A DNA stretch of 64,000 bases, from assembly GCF_020509005.1 (NCBI RefSeq), contig NC_063014.1, positions 3,410,001 through 3,474,000 on the forward strand, written 5' to 3'. The notes under the pieces are model-generated. The model ran no database searches. It saw only the letters and a list, made by a program, of their open reading frames with translations, and was not told where the DNA came from. Position 1 is the stretch's first letter, and each line of letters starts with the position of its first letter. Below are positions 24,201 through 33,976 of the stretch, one piece after another. Both the position numbers and the translations under genes were made by a program. Source of the stretch: Fulvia fulva (lineage: Eukaryota; Ascomycota; Dothideomycetes; Mycosphaerellales; Mycosphaerellaceae).

Positions 24201-27200
24201 CAAGCAACTCACCCATGCGAGGTGGATCCAGATCGAAGTAGCTTGACCATGGCACGTCGATACGCTCAGCCTTCTTGGTGATCTCTGGTGGACAGTCTGG
24301 GAACTGTCGCAGCGGTGTCATCGTCGGCCACATGCGCTTCTCTGCCATCTTACACAGGTCAAGTGCATCCTTGGCAACTGACGACCAGCCCTTCTTCAGC
24401 GCGATCTCAAACATTGCGCGCAGAATACGACCAGCCGATTGTGTCACGTACACAAGGTCTGCCATTAGAGCCAGACCTTCTAGCTTCAGCCGGCTAACAT
24501 ATGCTTGGAGCAGCACGTTGATCTTGCACTGAGGTTCGTCGATGGTCTCCTTGACAGGAATAGGCACACGACCTAGCAACTTCGCGAGTTCAAGCTTCTC
24601 ATCTTGTCGGACTGGAATGTACTTGAACTCGTCGCTGAGCGCGAAGACTCTGAACAGCTCAATCGGGCTGGTAGCTGGCTGAATGTGCATGTTGTATGTC
24701 AGCATGCTGTTGTGGGTGATGTAGTAGTGACTTGCGACACGGCCAAGATCTGTCGACTGAAGGCGCCCAGTCTTCTTCTCGTACTTGATCAAGCTTGCTT
24801 TCTCCAGCACGGCAGCGGCAGAGTGAATCAGATCTACTCTCTTTTGCTCCAGTGTCGCATCTTCCTCGATATCCTGTCCGACCTGGTACAGGTTAGGTGT
24901 GCGCAGCATGCGGACGAAGAGGTAAGTGTAGCCGAGCCATTCTACGCCTTCATCGCGAGTCCTGACGTTGCCTAAGACAATCTCAGCATTGAGGTTATCG
25001 GCCAGCCGTGACACGAACTGCGACTCAATCGGCAGTTGCTGATTCATCAGCGACAGATAGTACTGTATCTCAGTCTGAGTCGTGATGATGATACCTTCAC
25101 CGTAGGTGTCGTACTGTGGACGACCCGCACGACCCAGCATCTGAAGCACATCTTGCGGACTGAGCTCAACCCACGAACCTTTCTCTGGCGAGTAGATCTG
25201 CGTGCCTTTGATTATTACAGTATGCGCGGGCAAGTTGACACCCCAGGCGAGTGTGGCTGTACACACCAGAACTTGGATTGCGCCATCTGCGAAGAGATCT
25301 TCCACAGCTGTTCTGTCGGCTCGGCTCATACCAGCGTGGTGAATACCGAAGCCATATGGCAGCACGTCCTTGAGATCAGTATTCGTGACGGATTCAGCTT
25401 CTTCGCGCAAGATCTCGCGGCTAGCAGCATCCGTTCGCAGAATTTGGCCGATCTTGTCCTCCTCGAGGGCCTTGTCACGAATATACTTCGCAGTCTTCGC
25501 AGTCTCTTTTCGCGAGTGGACGAAAATGAGCATCTGGTTCTTGTTCTGGCCGACTTGCTCAAGCGTTTTGTTGTAACATACATCGTTCATGGTCTTGAGC
25601 TGCTTGATGGCCTTCTTGTCGGTGACGCCAATAAACTCTTGCTTCAGCGGGCAAGGTCGGAATGTGCCGTCAAAGTGGAACAAGTCCTTCTGTGTGTCTA
25701 CACGCAGGAAAGCTGCAACATCGCGGTAGTTGGGCAGCGTCGCAGAAAGACCGACGATTCGGACAGGGTCACCAGTCTGTTCGGTGCGTCGGATCGTCCG
25801 GGAAACAATACTCTCAAGCACAGGTCCTCTGTCATCATGCAGAAGATGAATCTCGTCAATGCATATCAGGCGAACCAGGTTCGTGTAACTGGTGTCCGTC
25901 GCCTTTCTCGTGATGACATCCCACTTCTCAGGTGTTGTCACGATGACCTGAGTGTCGGCAATCTGCTGTTTCGTAAGCTGCCTGTCACCAGTAAGCTCGG
26001 AGACAGTGATGCCATATGGCTTCAGACGAGCGCCAAAGTTGCCGACCTGTTCTTGAACCAAGGCCTTCAGAGGAGCAATGTAGATAATCTTGAATTCGTC
26101 CAAGTTGATCTCACCGGTCCTCGGGTCGCGGTGCTTGCCGATCTCGCGCAGCATTGTGAGCATAGCGACGTTCGTTTTACCAGATCCAGTAGGAGCACAG
26201 ATCAACATATTACCATCTCCTTCAAACGCTGAAGGATAACACTCGGTCTGGATTCGATTGAGCGAAGTGGAGCTACCGAAGCCGGTCCTCGCCCAGGCTG
26301 GGAGGTCTGATGTGGGAATCAAGGGCCTCTCGTTCGCGTTTGGCTTTCGTTTCGGTGCAGGAACGTGGATCTCTTCCCATCCCTTAAACGTCCGCTTGAC
26401 AGAGCCAGCTGGCAGCTTGACATTCTGGTTGGTCATAAGATGATTGCCGGCATCAAATTTGAGATCGTCGAGGTTCAGGGTCTTCCTAGGTTGCAAACCG
26501 CCCTGAAGACCATCCTTCTTAGGCTCATCTTCCTCGTCCTTGATCGGCAATTTGGCATCCAGGTCCATGGCATCGATATTGACTTTGATCTTCGGCGCAG
26601 CTTTCCCTGGCGCTTCATCTCGACCGCGAAGCTCTTTGAGAATGCTCGCGTGACCAGCGTTGACCATTTCCTTCTCCAATGCCACGCGCGACGCTTCGTC
26701 TTCAGCGACCCTCCGCCATCTTGTGACCCAGACGACCTTGTCTCTGTTCTTCACCAGCTTCCCAACCACTTCGTGATGTTCATAGTCGAACAGCTCCATC
26801 AAGTCGTTCTCGACGTCTCGAAGTGGTTTCTCCTCGCCAGAGTCGTCCAGTCCAGCCATGATCGATTCTGCTTCCTTGGTCTTCTCGGTCTGTGTATGCG
26901 CATCCTCGTATATTTGACCAATCTGCCGTTGGAGCCAGTATGCATCGATCTCGTGGGCAGGCACAAAGGTCGGATCCTTATCTTCTCTTGCGCCCCGTCG
27001 TGGCTTGTTCTCAATGACCATGCCATCTTCGTCTTCCTCTTCCTGGTCTCCTTCGCCTTGAGGTGGCGGGCCTGCACCGTCTTCTGCGACTTCTTCTGTA
27101 CCCATGGCAAGATCATCTTCCGACTCTTCGTCCTCATCACGGACCTCGAATGTTTGGTTTTGATCTTCGCCTTCAGATTCGTCCCCGAAGTCGACCGCAA

Positions 27201-27840
27201 CACCGTTATTCTCATCCAGATCTGCGTCCTCGCCGCCTTCGGCCATTTCTTCGTCGTCATCCTGCTGATCGTAATCGGTGATTTTCTTGCCCAGATTCAC
27301 CAATTGATTGAACTCTTTGCTCGAAGTTGTGATGCCAAGAATGTCGTCAATCTCTTTCTTCTTGTCGAAGTCCTTCATGTTGTCGTCCTTGAGGTATTCC
27401 AGGACTGAGTCTGTCGCAGAAGCCGTTACGGCGAGACCATAGTCACCGCCCATCTTCTGCGCGACATTCGTGGAGATCAAGTCGTAAACATCCTTGTTCG
27501 CGGCTGTTCGAGGTCGATACCGCAGGCCCTCAATATTCATATCCTGCGCACTCAACACACCAGCAGCTCGGGAGCTCTGCACGGGCTCTGTGCGTTTCCT
27601 CTTTCGCGCCTGCTCTGGTGGCGCTGCCGAGACTGGAGCCTTTTCTCGTGCCGTTCGCGATCCCATCTCGTTCAGATTGATCCGTCCAGCCAGCGATTCC
27701 GGGTCGCCTGTCGTCTCATCGCCACGTCTCGAAACGAATCTTCGATCGGCCTGCAGGACCAAGTTGGACATGGCCGCATATTTGTACTGGCCCAAGTTGT
27801 TATCGGCGCCATCGCCACCCTTTCCCTTGTTGCCCGACAT
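21229..27840 (-). CDS. BRR2: Pre-mRNA-splicing helicase BRR2 (U5 snRNP)
   Basis: A single intronless ORF of 2,203 residues from ATG 27,840; the frame is open a little further upstream but has no ATG there. It is a Ski2-like RNA helicase with two cassettes. The first has Walker A APTGSGKTN, DEIH box, SATLPNYRD, HHAGMSR and QMLGRAGRP. The second has APTGSGKTV but a degenerate DDLH in place of DEAH. Each cassette is followed by a Sec63-type region. The N-terminus is long, acidic and charged (PLUG-type region) and the C-terminus ends in an acidic run. BRR2 unwinds U4/U6 during spliceosome activation in the nucleus; the first cassette is catalytic and the second regulatory. Length and order match the family. 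Large plus-strand ORFs within it (for example at 25,036-26,232) are antisense shadows. Confidence 0.97.
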   Translation of the reverse strand: MSGNKGKGGDGADNNLGQYKYAAMSNLVLQADRRFVSRRGDETTGDPESLAGRINLNEMGSRTAREKAPVSAAPPEQARKRKRTEPVQSSRAAGVLSAQDMNIEGLRYRPRTAANKDVYDLISTNVAQKMGGDYGLAVTASATDSVLEYLKDDNMKDFDKKKEIDDILGITTSSKEFNQLVNLGKKITDYDQQDDDEEMAEGGEDADLDENNGVAVDFGDESEGEDQNQTFEVRDEDEESEDDLAMGTEEVAEDGAGPPPQGEGDQEEEDEDGMVIENKPRRGAREDKDPTFVPAHEIDAYWLQRQIGQIYEDAHTQTEKTKEAESIMAGLDDSGEEKPLRDVENDLMELFDYEHHEVVGKLVKNRDKVVWVTRWRRVAEDEASRVALEKEMVNAGHASILKELRGRDEAPGKAAPKIKVNIDAMDLDAKLPIKDEEDEPKKDGLQGGLQPRKTLNLDDLKFDAGNHLMTNQNVKLPAGSVKRTFKGWEEIHVPAPKRKPNANERPLIPTSDLPAWARTGFGSSTSLNRIQTECYPSAFEGDGNMLICAPTGSGKTNVAMLTMLREIGKHRDPRTGEINLDEFKIIYIAPLKALVQEQVGNFGARLKPYGITVSELTGDRQLTKQQIADTQVIVTTPEKWDVITRKATDTSYTNLVRLICIDEIHLLHDDRGPVLESIVSRTIRRTEQTGDPVRIVGLSATLPNYRDVAAFLRVDTQKDLFHFDGTFRPCPLKQEFIGVTDKKAIKQLKTMNDVCYNKTLEQVGQNKNQMLIFVHSRKETAKTAKYIRDKALEEDKIGQILRTDAASREILREEAESVTNTDLKDVLPYGFGIHHAGMSRADRTAVEDLFADGAIQVLVCTATLAWGVNLPAHTVIIKGTQIYSPEKGSWVELSPQDVLQMLGRAGRPQYDTYGEGIIITTQTEIQYYLSLMNQQLPIESQFVSRLADNLNAEIVLGNVRTRDEGVEWLGYTYLFVRMLRTPNLYQVGQDIEEDATLEQKRVDLIHSAAAVLEKASLIKYEKKTGRLQSTDLGRVASHYYITHNSMLTYNMHIQPATSPIELFRVFALSDEFKYIPVRQDEKLELAKLLGRVPIPVKETIDEPQCKINVLLQAYVSRLKLEGLALMADLVYVTQSAGRILRAMFEIALKKGWSSVAKDALDLCKMAEKRMWPTMTPLRQFPDCPPEITKKAERIDVPWSSYFDLDPPRMGELLGMQKQGRQVCNMIAKFPRLDIQAQCQPITRSMLKVELTLTPRFEWDDNVHHGSELFWIMVEDCDGEDILFHDQFVLRKDYAMAEMNEHIVEFTVPITEPMPPNYFISVFSDRWMHAESKLTLSFQKLSLPEKFPPHTPLLDMQPLPVAALKQEEYVDLFQDWSQFNKIQTQVFNASYQTDDNVFVGAPTGSGKTVCAEFALLRHFTKANGTKAVYIAPFQTQVDARHKAWKPRLGSLAGGKQIVKLTGETTADLKLLAEGDLILATPVQWDMMSRQWQRRKNVQNVGLIIADDLHMLGGQGGYTYEAVMSRSQAIKVQLENDLRTIGLSVSLSNARDIGEWIGCSKHTIFNFSPNNRPLPLNLHLQTFNIPHFPSLMLAMTKPTYQAILQYAPEKPAMVFVPSRKQVRATAQDLLVACIADDDEDRFLHTDAEQLAPILGRVKERSLAESLAHGIAYYHEALSESDKHIVESLFSQGAAQVLFVSRDCCWEIQSTAHLVVVMGTQFFEGREHRYIDYPISEVLQMFGKAGRPMEDKDSRGVLMCPDVKRTYYKKFLAEALPIESQLQSYLHDAFVTEISTKTVESTQDAVDWTTYTYFYRRLLANPSFYGLTDTSHEGLSAYLSEQVESTLKDLNDAKIIELDEEEDTITPLNAAMIAAYYNISFITMQTLLLSLKRGTKLKGILEVVTAATEFEDIQIRRHEEHTLQRIYDRCPVKLSEVNFESPHFKAFVLLQAHFARMQLPTDLAKDQEVILRKVLNLLSACVDVLSSEGHLNAMSAMEISQMVVQAMWDRDSPLKQIPHFDDDKIDVCSKFSIKDVFEFQDAMDPDENPNYKKFMDGLQFGNKQLADAAGFINERYPNVEMDFKLDDAENVASGQPSYVNVSIQRQLEENEEPNLQVHAPFYPAEKTENWWLVVGEESTRTLLAIKRVTIVKQLNAKLEIVLPTPGKHNLTLFLMSDSYVGVDQAPTFEVDAAEGMEEDDEEDDEE

Positions 27841-28100
27841 GCTGGTGATGTCGTCGCTGGGATGCAGCGAGCTGAGCAAGAATTGAAGAAAGGAAAGTGG
27901 CCGTATGTGGCTCGATGAGTCGTGGTGGGCTGTGAAGTGAAGCAGAACTATCCGATGCCTCGAACGCCAGTAGAAAATTGATTAAGCTTCCAGCGTGACT
28001 CGTGCGCTCCGGTCGGCATATCGGCGTTAGCGAGGTATTTTAGTCCTCGATCTTCACCAGCACTCGTCAACCAGATCTATTTTCCATTATAACATAGATC
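27841..28100. promoter_or_regulatory. Shared divergent promoter, BRR2 / ChaC-type gene
   Basis: 260 bp separate the two start codons of oppositely oriented genes, so both promoters must lie here. No TATA box or well-known motif is clear. Inference from arrangement only. Confidence 0.5.
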
Positions 28101-29019
28101 ATGAAGGCGGAGAACGGAGAGGAGGATTTGTGGCTGTTTGGATATGGGTAAAGTCAGGAGGCCGTGAGCCACAACGTGACCTTCGCTCATAATCACGTAG
28201 GAGCTTGATATGGAAGCCACCACCAGATTATGGTATGCGATCATGCCGTTGTGATCATATCACGGCCTAACAGGACTCTATCTTAGATCTGCGACTGCCC
28301 GGCTACATAGAAGGATACGTCCGTCGATTTTGGCAGGTAAGTACACATGCCTCCCCTCATCATTCACTCCAAGCTAACCTCGCTACGCACAGGCCAGGTA
28401 AGAGTACAAGCCGCCCTCTCCCACACACCACATCAACCCTGACACAAACCTCAGCGAGGACCACCGCGGCACTCCCGAAGCCCCAGGCCGCGTCTGCACG
28501 TTGATCGACCGCAACCTCTGGGAGACCCTAACCGACCACCACGCCTCAGCACCCCCCAAAACCTGGGGCGCAGCCTACCGCATCCCCGCCGCGAAAGTCC
28601 CCGAAGTGCGCGAGTACATGAACATCCGCGAAATCAACGGCTACAGCATGCAAAATGTCCCCTTCGTCCAACCCTCCACCACCAAACAGAAAGCCGACGA
28701 CATGTCCGCCACATACCAGAACGTGCACCTCCCCGCCAGCGTCTCCCCGGACGGTGGCAAGACGATAAAGTGCCTTGTCTACATCGGCCTTCCCGATAAT
28801 CCCCAATTTCTCGGACCCCAGGATCCGCAGGCGTTGGCGGAGCATATTGTGAAGTCGAGGGGACCGAGTGGGGAGAATAAGGATTACCTTTACGAGCTGG
28901 ATGCAGCACTCAATGATCTTAGCCCGGAGAGCAGTGATGAGCATGTGAGTGATCTAGCGAGGAGATGCAGACAGATTGAGTTCAATGAGGGGATGAAGGC
29001 GAATGCGAGATGTGCTTGA
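28101..29019 (+). CDS. GCG1: Gamma-glutamylcyclotransferase, ChaC type (glutathione-specific)
   Basis: Five exons: 28101-28147, 28201-28232, 28287-28336, 28393-28397 and 28455-29019, about 232 residues. The family pattern appears only when spliced: FGYGSLIWKPPP near residue 14, GYVRRFWQ, then DHRGTPEAPGR, and YMNIREINGY containing the probable catalytic Glu at about residue 104. ChaC enzymes cleave glutathione to 5-oxoproline and Cys-Gly in the cytosol and feed glutathione turnover. Exon 4 is only 5 nt (GCCAG). It is needed to give the conserved Gln-Ala/Gly-Ser step and to keep frame, and both flanking introns have clean GTAAG...CAG ends. The start was chosen as the first ATG before the conserved motif. 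It is divergent from BRR2 and convergent with the RlmA gene. Substrate specificity is inferred from family. Confidence 0.9.
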
Positions 29020-29460
29020 TGATGTAGGGAGGAGATTTAGAGCCATAGAGGATGATGTATGAGAAGCAGAATCGAGATTGCCACTTGTTGAAGGCTTGAA
29101 AGCGCCGCATGATGACTCCTTTTGCCACGCCGTACAACTTTACACCTCACATACCAGATCAGGATTCGTGAGTAACGTCTTTCAAAAGTCCACCATGCCA
29201 CAGGTGTGAACCAAGAGTCAAATGTATCGTTGCTCATCATTATGCCACCCAACCTATTACGCCCTCTAATTACCTACCCGCCCATTTCACATACTATGCC
29301 AGAACGATCCGATACACGTCGCCCCACCATATCGCTCACAAAAGCAATGAACTCTCCACATCAACCAATGCCAGAAAATCTCGATTCATTCTCAAACCCC
29401 TGTTCATCATGCCAATCATGACAGCATTACAAATAATAACTCCACTTTCCGCCTCCTGTA
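29020..29460. other. 3' region between convergent genes
   Basis: About 440 bp between two convergent stop codons. No ORF or repeat of note. It contains the terminator/polyadenylation regions of both genes, which cannot be placed exactly. Confidence 0.5.
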
Positions 29461-31410
29461 CTATTGCTTCACCCTCTTCTGATCACCGCCTTCCTGGTCC
29501 TCACTGCCTCTTTTCCGTTCCTCTTCCGTCCGCTGCCACCCTTGTCCATTACTGACCACAGGCGTCGTGAAGTTGAGAGGTGAGGGTAGCATATTATCGG
29601 CACCTGACCTCCCAAAGCCCCACTCAGGGTAGAACGAAGACGGACTCGATAGCAGGTCGTTGTTCATGAAGCGGCTGGGAAGTGCAGATATCGGCGTCTC
29701 AATGGTATTGAGAGCAGCATCTCGATTCGCAGCGTGAGGATTCGTGCTCATCGGAGGCGCGGGTCGTGCGAATGGATTCGGTGGGCCCTGGGCTCCGGCT
29801 GATAGTAAAGCGCCAGCGCTAGGTGAAGGCGGAGGTAGAACCACTCCATGGGATGGTTGTCCCTGCTGCTGCGTCGTAGGCGGCTGACCGACTCCAGATG
29901 TGTTCGAATCATCACCTTGGCCCGATTCTGCTGTCCCAGCCTCATCATCAGATGCTCCTTGAGGAATCTGCACCTTTAGCCGAGGTCTCTTAGGTTCAGA
30001 CTGGTTATTGTTCATGCGTCCAGGAGGCGGTACGTTCGGCGTGCTTGCTGTTCTTTGCGGTGGTTGTGGTGACTTCGTAGGCGGAGGCATTTGGTGTGAC
30101 GGCCGCGGAGACATTCCATTCGCTCGCGCTTGGTTCTCTCGCTGCATCTGTGCTACATCTATCGACGCAGATCGTGGCCCGCCACCTTCAATCTTGATTT
30201 CAGGATCAGGATCTGGCCGGGGCACCTCTGCGTTGCTGGTAGCACCCCAGTGTTGTGCTAAAAGAGACCTAGTATCATCGATGGGCGTGAATATGCTGTG
30301 AGATCTGGCGTGAGCCGGTAGTGGGCGCGGTTGTGGCATCTGCGGACTTTGGAACTCGTGCTGCTGCGGCGGCGGCTGAGGCGAGGGTGTATGTCGTTGC
30401 TGTCCAGGTTGCGGCGAAGCATGTCCTTGTTGGCCAGGGACTTGCAGGTTCTCGGAAGACTGATGGCGTTGCATGTTCGCTTGCGGTGGAGGTTGCGGTG
30501 GGTAGTTTGGCGGCATTGATGATGTGCGGTCGTCCTGCATGTATGCTTGCTGGATGTGTGGATGTTGCGGATGCTGAGGTACAGGTGGTGGATATGGTGG
30601 AGGATACGTCTGCCCGTGCTGGACTCTTTGCGCCATGTGTGCTTGCGCCGCTGCCGCTGCCTGCGGATTGTAGAAGGGTGGATTGGGCGTATAAGCATAG
30701 TTGGGCTGTTGTGGCGGACCTTGAGGCACTAGATTCGAGCTCGTTCGGCGGATGTGTTGCTGGGCAGGATGCACTGCGTTGCGCGATGATGGGGGCGACA
30801 TGCCTGGCGGCAGAGGAGACGGACCGCGGGTGAAATGTGGCATGCCGCCATTGTGCATTGGAGGCGAGCCCTGAGGTGTGCCGTGCCGTACATGTTGGAA
30901 GGCAGGATGATTGGCCATCTGTGGGTGCATCATGGTGTGATCGGGTTGCGGTGTGCCGCTGTCCTCGCCAGCTTCGTGCGCTCCGTCTTCATCATCTTCA
31001 TCATCATCGTGCGCGCCTGCATGCTTATCCGCAAAGTCCTGTGGTCCCTTGTGTTCGTGCGCGCCGCCATACTACACTCGATCAGTACATGCTTTCACCC
31101 AGTGTCGATGTCCGACATACGTATTGGAACCTCCCGACTATATCGTTGATATCCGACGACGAGTATTCGTACAGCTTCTTGTTGTGGCCAAAGATGATGA
31201 CGGCGACATCGACGGAGCAGAGGACGGAGAGTTCGTGCGCCTTCTTGAAGAGACCGCCTTTGCGCTTGAGGAAGGTGACGCTGCGGTTGCGGTCGTCGCG
31301 GACTGCGGGAGATGGTGTGTTAGCGGGTGGTGTTGCGCCATGGCAGCAGAAAGCGTGTGGATGGTCGCAATGCACGTACTCGGTTTAATCTCGATCTTAC
31401 GTCTGCCCAT
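29461..31410 (-). CDS. rlmA: MADS-box transcription factor, RlmA/Rlm1 (MEF2-type)
   Basis: Three exons on the minus strand: 31410-31380, 31302-31121 and 31071-29461, about 607 residues. Splicing joins [17 protein letters not shown] to [15 protein letters not shown] and [14 protein letters not shown], a complete MEF2-type MADS domain (residues 1-60) for DNA binding and dimerisation. A short acidic stretch follows, then a very long Pro/Gln/His-rich disordered region typical of activation domains. RlmA/Rlm1 works in the nucleus as the target of the cell-wall-integrity MAP kinase. Ser-Pro and Thr-Pro sites are frequent and would suit kinase docking. The first intron (77 nt) splits the MADS box after codon 10. 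A C/G-rich tandem repeat lies about 115-170 bp upstream of the ATG. Orthology to RlmA is strong from the MADS sequence and overall layout. Confidence 0.92.
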
Positions 31411-32558
31411 GATGTGCTTGCGCGCAGACAGCAATGTTAATTTGGCCTGCTTCTAATCTGGGAGCGCAACAATCGGATGCGTGAAAGTGGTACCGACTGG
31501 CCCGCGCGCCCAGTGGAAGGAGATGGGCGGAGGGCGGAGTAGGCGGAGGGCGGAGGGCGGAGTGGGCGGAGGGCGGAGGGCGTCGCGGTGGAAGCGCAGC
31601 TGGTGGGAGACGTTCAGAATCCAGTATCCTCGCACGCCGCCAGACCACGCGCGCAGTGTTGTTTTCGTGCAATATCGCGTCGGGCGTATTAGCCTTCTAG
31701 GTTCGTGGTGAGGTGTGTTAAAAATAGAGAAGAAAGAGAGCCGGCGGAGCGCGTGCCCTTTGATCAACGAGGCCCACTAGTTCTAATCAGCCCACTTCCC
31801 TGCTGTTCGTCCACTACTTACTACCCCGTCTACACGACCGCTCGCGCTCTCCAATCCTGACGATACCCGCCGTGCTGGTCGCGCAGGTCTGGCCTTAGTC
31901 CTATCACTGTGGACGGCTTCGCCAGCATCTGCCATCTCCCTGCACCATTGCTTACGCCAAAATCCGCCCAGAGATCGACCGCTTTGTGACACCCTGCTGA
32001 TGCGGAGACTCGAAACGCAAGGGGGCACTCGAGCATGGAGGCCACGACGTTGAAATCCGATACACTGATCGGGCTCAGCGCATGAACAGGAAACATGAGA
32101 TACCACGATGCATGAACCCGATTTCGCATGTCAACATCTTCCATTCATGTCTGTCCGCGCTCGATCTTGCCTGAGGAAACCGCCGAGCACAATTCTGACG
32201 TTGCTGCATGTGAAAGTGCTAGCCGCGATGCGGTCGCCATTCAGCGATGATACATGCGACAGCTCGACCGCGAAGACTCGCGGACATAGTCTTCGCGAGG
32301 CGTGCCTCGCGCGGGTGCTCTTGAGCAATGAGAGGCACGTCCAAGCCCGCGCTGCAGGTGAGCACATTGATGTTACAAGACAGCGCAGCTCTGATGTTCT
32401 ACCCAGGCACCCACGAGTCTCAAGTTACATGGTCTGAACAGGCCTCTGAGATAGTACGATACCTGACGCCTTCCGCACTCGCCTCTCACTGCCTCGCAAG
32501 TCAGGCGCTTCAGCCACGACCGAGCGATAGCAACCATCTTGATCTAGAGATAGGCCTC
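31411..32558. other. Intergenic region upstream of the RlmA gene
   Basis: About 1.15 kb with RlmA start at its left and the stop of an LPRELRD-family gene at its right. It holds the GGGCGGA minisatellite at 31,525-31,582. Short ORFs are inconsistent and not family-like. The RlmA promoter must lie here. Confidence 0.55.
31525..31582. repeat. GGGCGGA-type minisatellite in promoter region
   Basis: Seven-base units GGGCGGA repeat about eight times, with two AGTA/AGTG interruptions giving a higher-order unit of roughly 23 bp. On the RlmA coding strand it reads (TCCGCCC)n. It lies 115-172 bp upstream of the RlmA ATG. Confidence 0.9.
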
Positions 32559-33625
32559 TCATGCCACTCCACCACTTTGCCTGCCCATAAAAGCCATCAA
32601 CCAGAAACCTCGCCACATTCCGTTCTCCCCTGGCTTAAAATCCAGCGTACGATAGCCACATCGCCAGATCTTCTTATTCCCAGGCAGATAACCCACATCC
32701 TCCATGATCTCCTGGAACGAGCCTGTCTCCTTGTCGTCCACTTTCAGCTTGTATGTGAACCCACCTCAGGCCTGCCCATCAAAGTGATCTCGTTCTTGGG
32801 GTGCTCGTTGACGCTCCGGGTCCAGGATCTCCCCTCTGGGGAGAAGTGGCCAGCTTCACGGAGCTGACCTACCATCCATTTGCGGTACTCCACGTCCGTT
32901 CTATGGATGCGCTTGATTCTGAAGAGTGTAGTGCGAATTAGTATAACAGTGTGAAGCTGGAGGGCGAGCATGTTGCGTCCTTGGGCGCCATCGAGTAGCC
33001 ACTCCGCGATGGCCTCGGCTTCATAGCTCGCCTTGGTCATACCACTCAGGACCACCAGTCTCTCGAAGATGTCAGCTTTGAAACTCAAGGCGGACGTAAA
33101 GTGCTTGAGGCTCGGCATAAGAGGGAGCAGCTTCTGCATGTCTTCGTTCGCCCCCCACTGCGAAGCTGAGGCACCGTTAGAACCCGTAGATTTCATTGAA
33201 TCTGATCACTCACCTTCCCACATCTCAATCATAGCTCGACGGTTCTGTCGCACCTCGACTCTCTCGATCGGATACAGCCTGTCCAGCAGAGAATTTGGCG
33301 TCGCGCCCCAGACCTTGGTGACCGGCTTGAGATCCACGTCGACGACGAGTTCTTTGCTTCTCGGGTCACGAGCAATCGCCTCTTCGTACTCAAACTCGAA
33401 TTTTCGTGACACGAGAAGCAGGTCCAAGACGGGGAAGTGCGGGAAGCGTAGCTCGCGGACGAAGGTCAGACCGCATCGCTTGCCTTTGACTCGAGCATGA
33501 CGTGGAGATAGTCGGCTGTAGATGTCATCTCTCAGCTCGCGCGGGAGGTCAAAGAAACGGAAGATGTTCTTTTTTGTGGTGGTCGTGGTCGCTGGAGTGT
33601 GAGTGGATGGTGTGGTCCTCTCCAT
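32559..33625 (-). CDS. F-box-like (LPRELRD/2EXR-type) protein, family member A
   Basis: Probable exons 33625-33214, 33165-32765 and 32711-32559, about 321 residues. The N-terminus is Thr-rich and followed by FFDLPRELRDDIY, the short F-box-like helix of a family common in dothideomycetes, whose function is largely unknown. The middle contains a conserved-looking NEHPKN shared with the next gene (EEHPKN). The second intron (53 nt, GTGGGT...TTCCAG) is uncertain. The unspliced sequence gives protein-like residues in a shifted frame (YKLKVDDKETGSF), so a one-base frameshift at about 32,764 is the alternative reading. The ATG at 33,625 was chosen because residues before it look like translated UTR. 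No signal peptide or membrane segment. Confidence 0.65.
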
Positions 33626-33976
33626 GGTGGTTGCTTGCGGGTGAGGTTGTGTTTCTGGAAGAATGTCGAGGAATGTAAATTGATGAAGGTAGAAAGTCGA
33701 AGTCGGAATTGGAGTCGAAGATTGAGTCGCAATCATGAGGAGACATTGGTGCTGAAGCCAAATCAGCAGGGTTGTGCGACCAGTGAGAAGCTTTGTCACG
33801 TGCATGCAGTGAATGTCAGCTTTGTTCGCGCGGATCTCATTATGCACATTAGAAAGCGATGTGTAAGGTTAGCGCGACCGAATAGGGAGTTCGGTGCATC
33901 ACGATATGCTTACTGAACGTCCCCCTCATGCCACTCAAGTCATACCTTCGTGCAATCCTTACCCTTCCTGCTCGAC
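33626..33976. other. Intergenic spacer between family members A and B
   Basis: About 350 bp between the start of one LPRELRD gene and the stop of the next, same strand. Nothing distinct seen apart from presumed promoter and 3' UTR. Confidence 0.5.

Noticed and set aside
25036..27408. Long plus-strand ORFs (398 and 347 codons) inside BRR2.
   Set aside because: They are antisense to a clear BRR2 coding frame and show no family features; codon bias of the real gene explains them.
29461..31456. Several plus-strand ORFs opposite the RlmA gene.
   Set aside because: They mirror the low-complexity Pro/Gln coding sequence and lack starts or motifs of their own.
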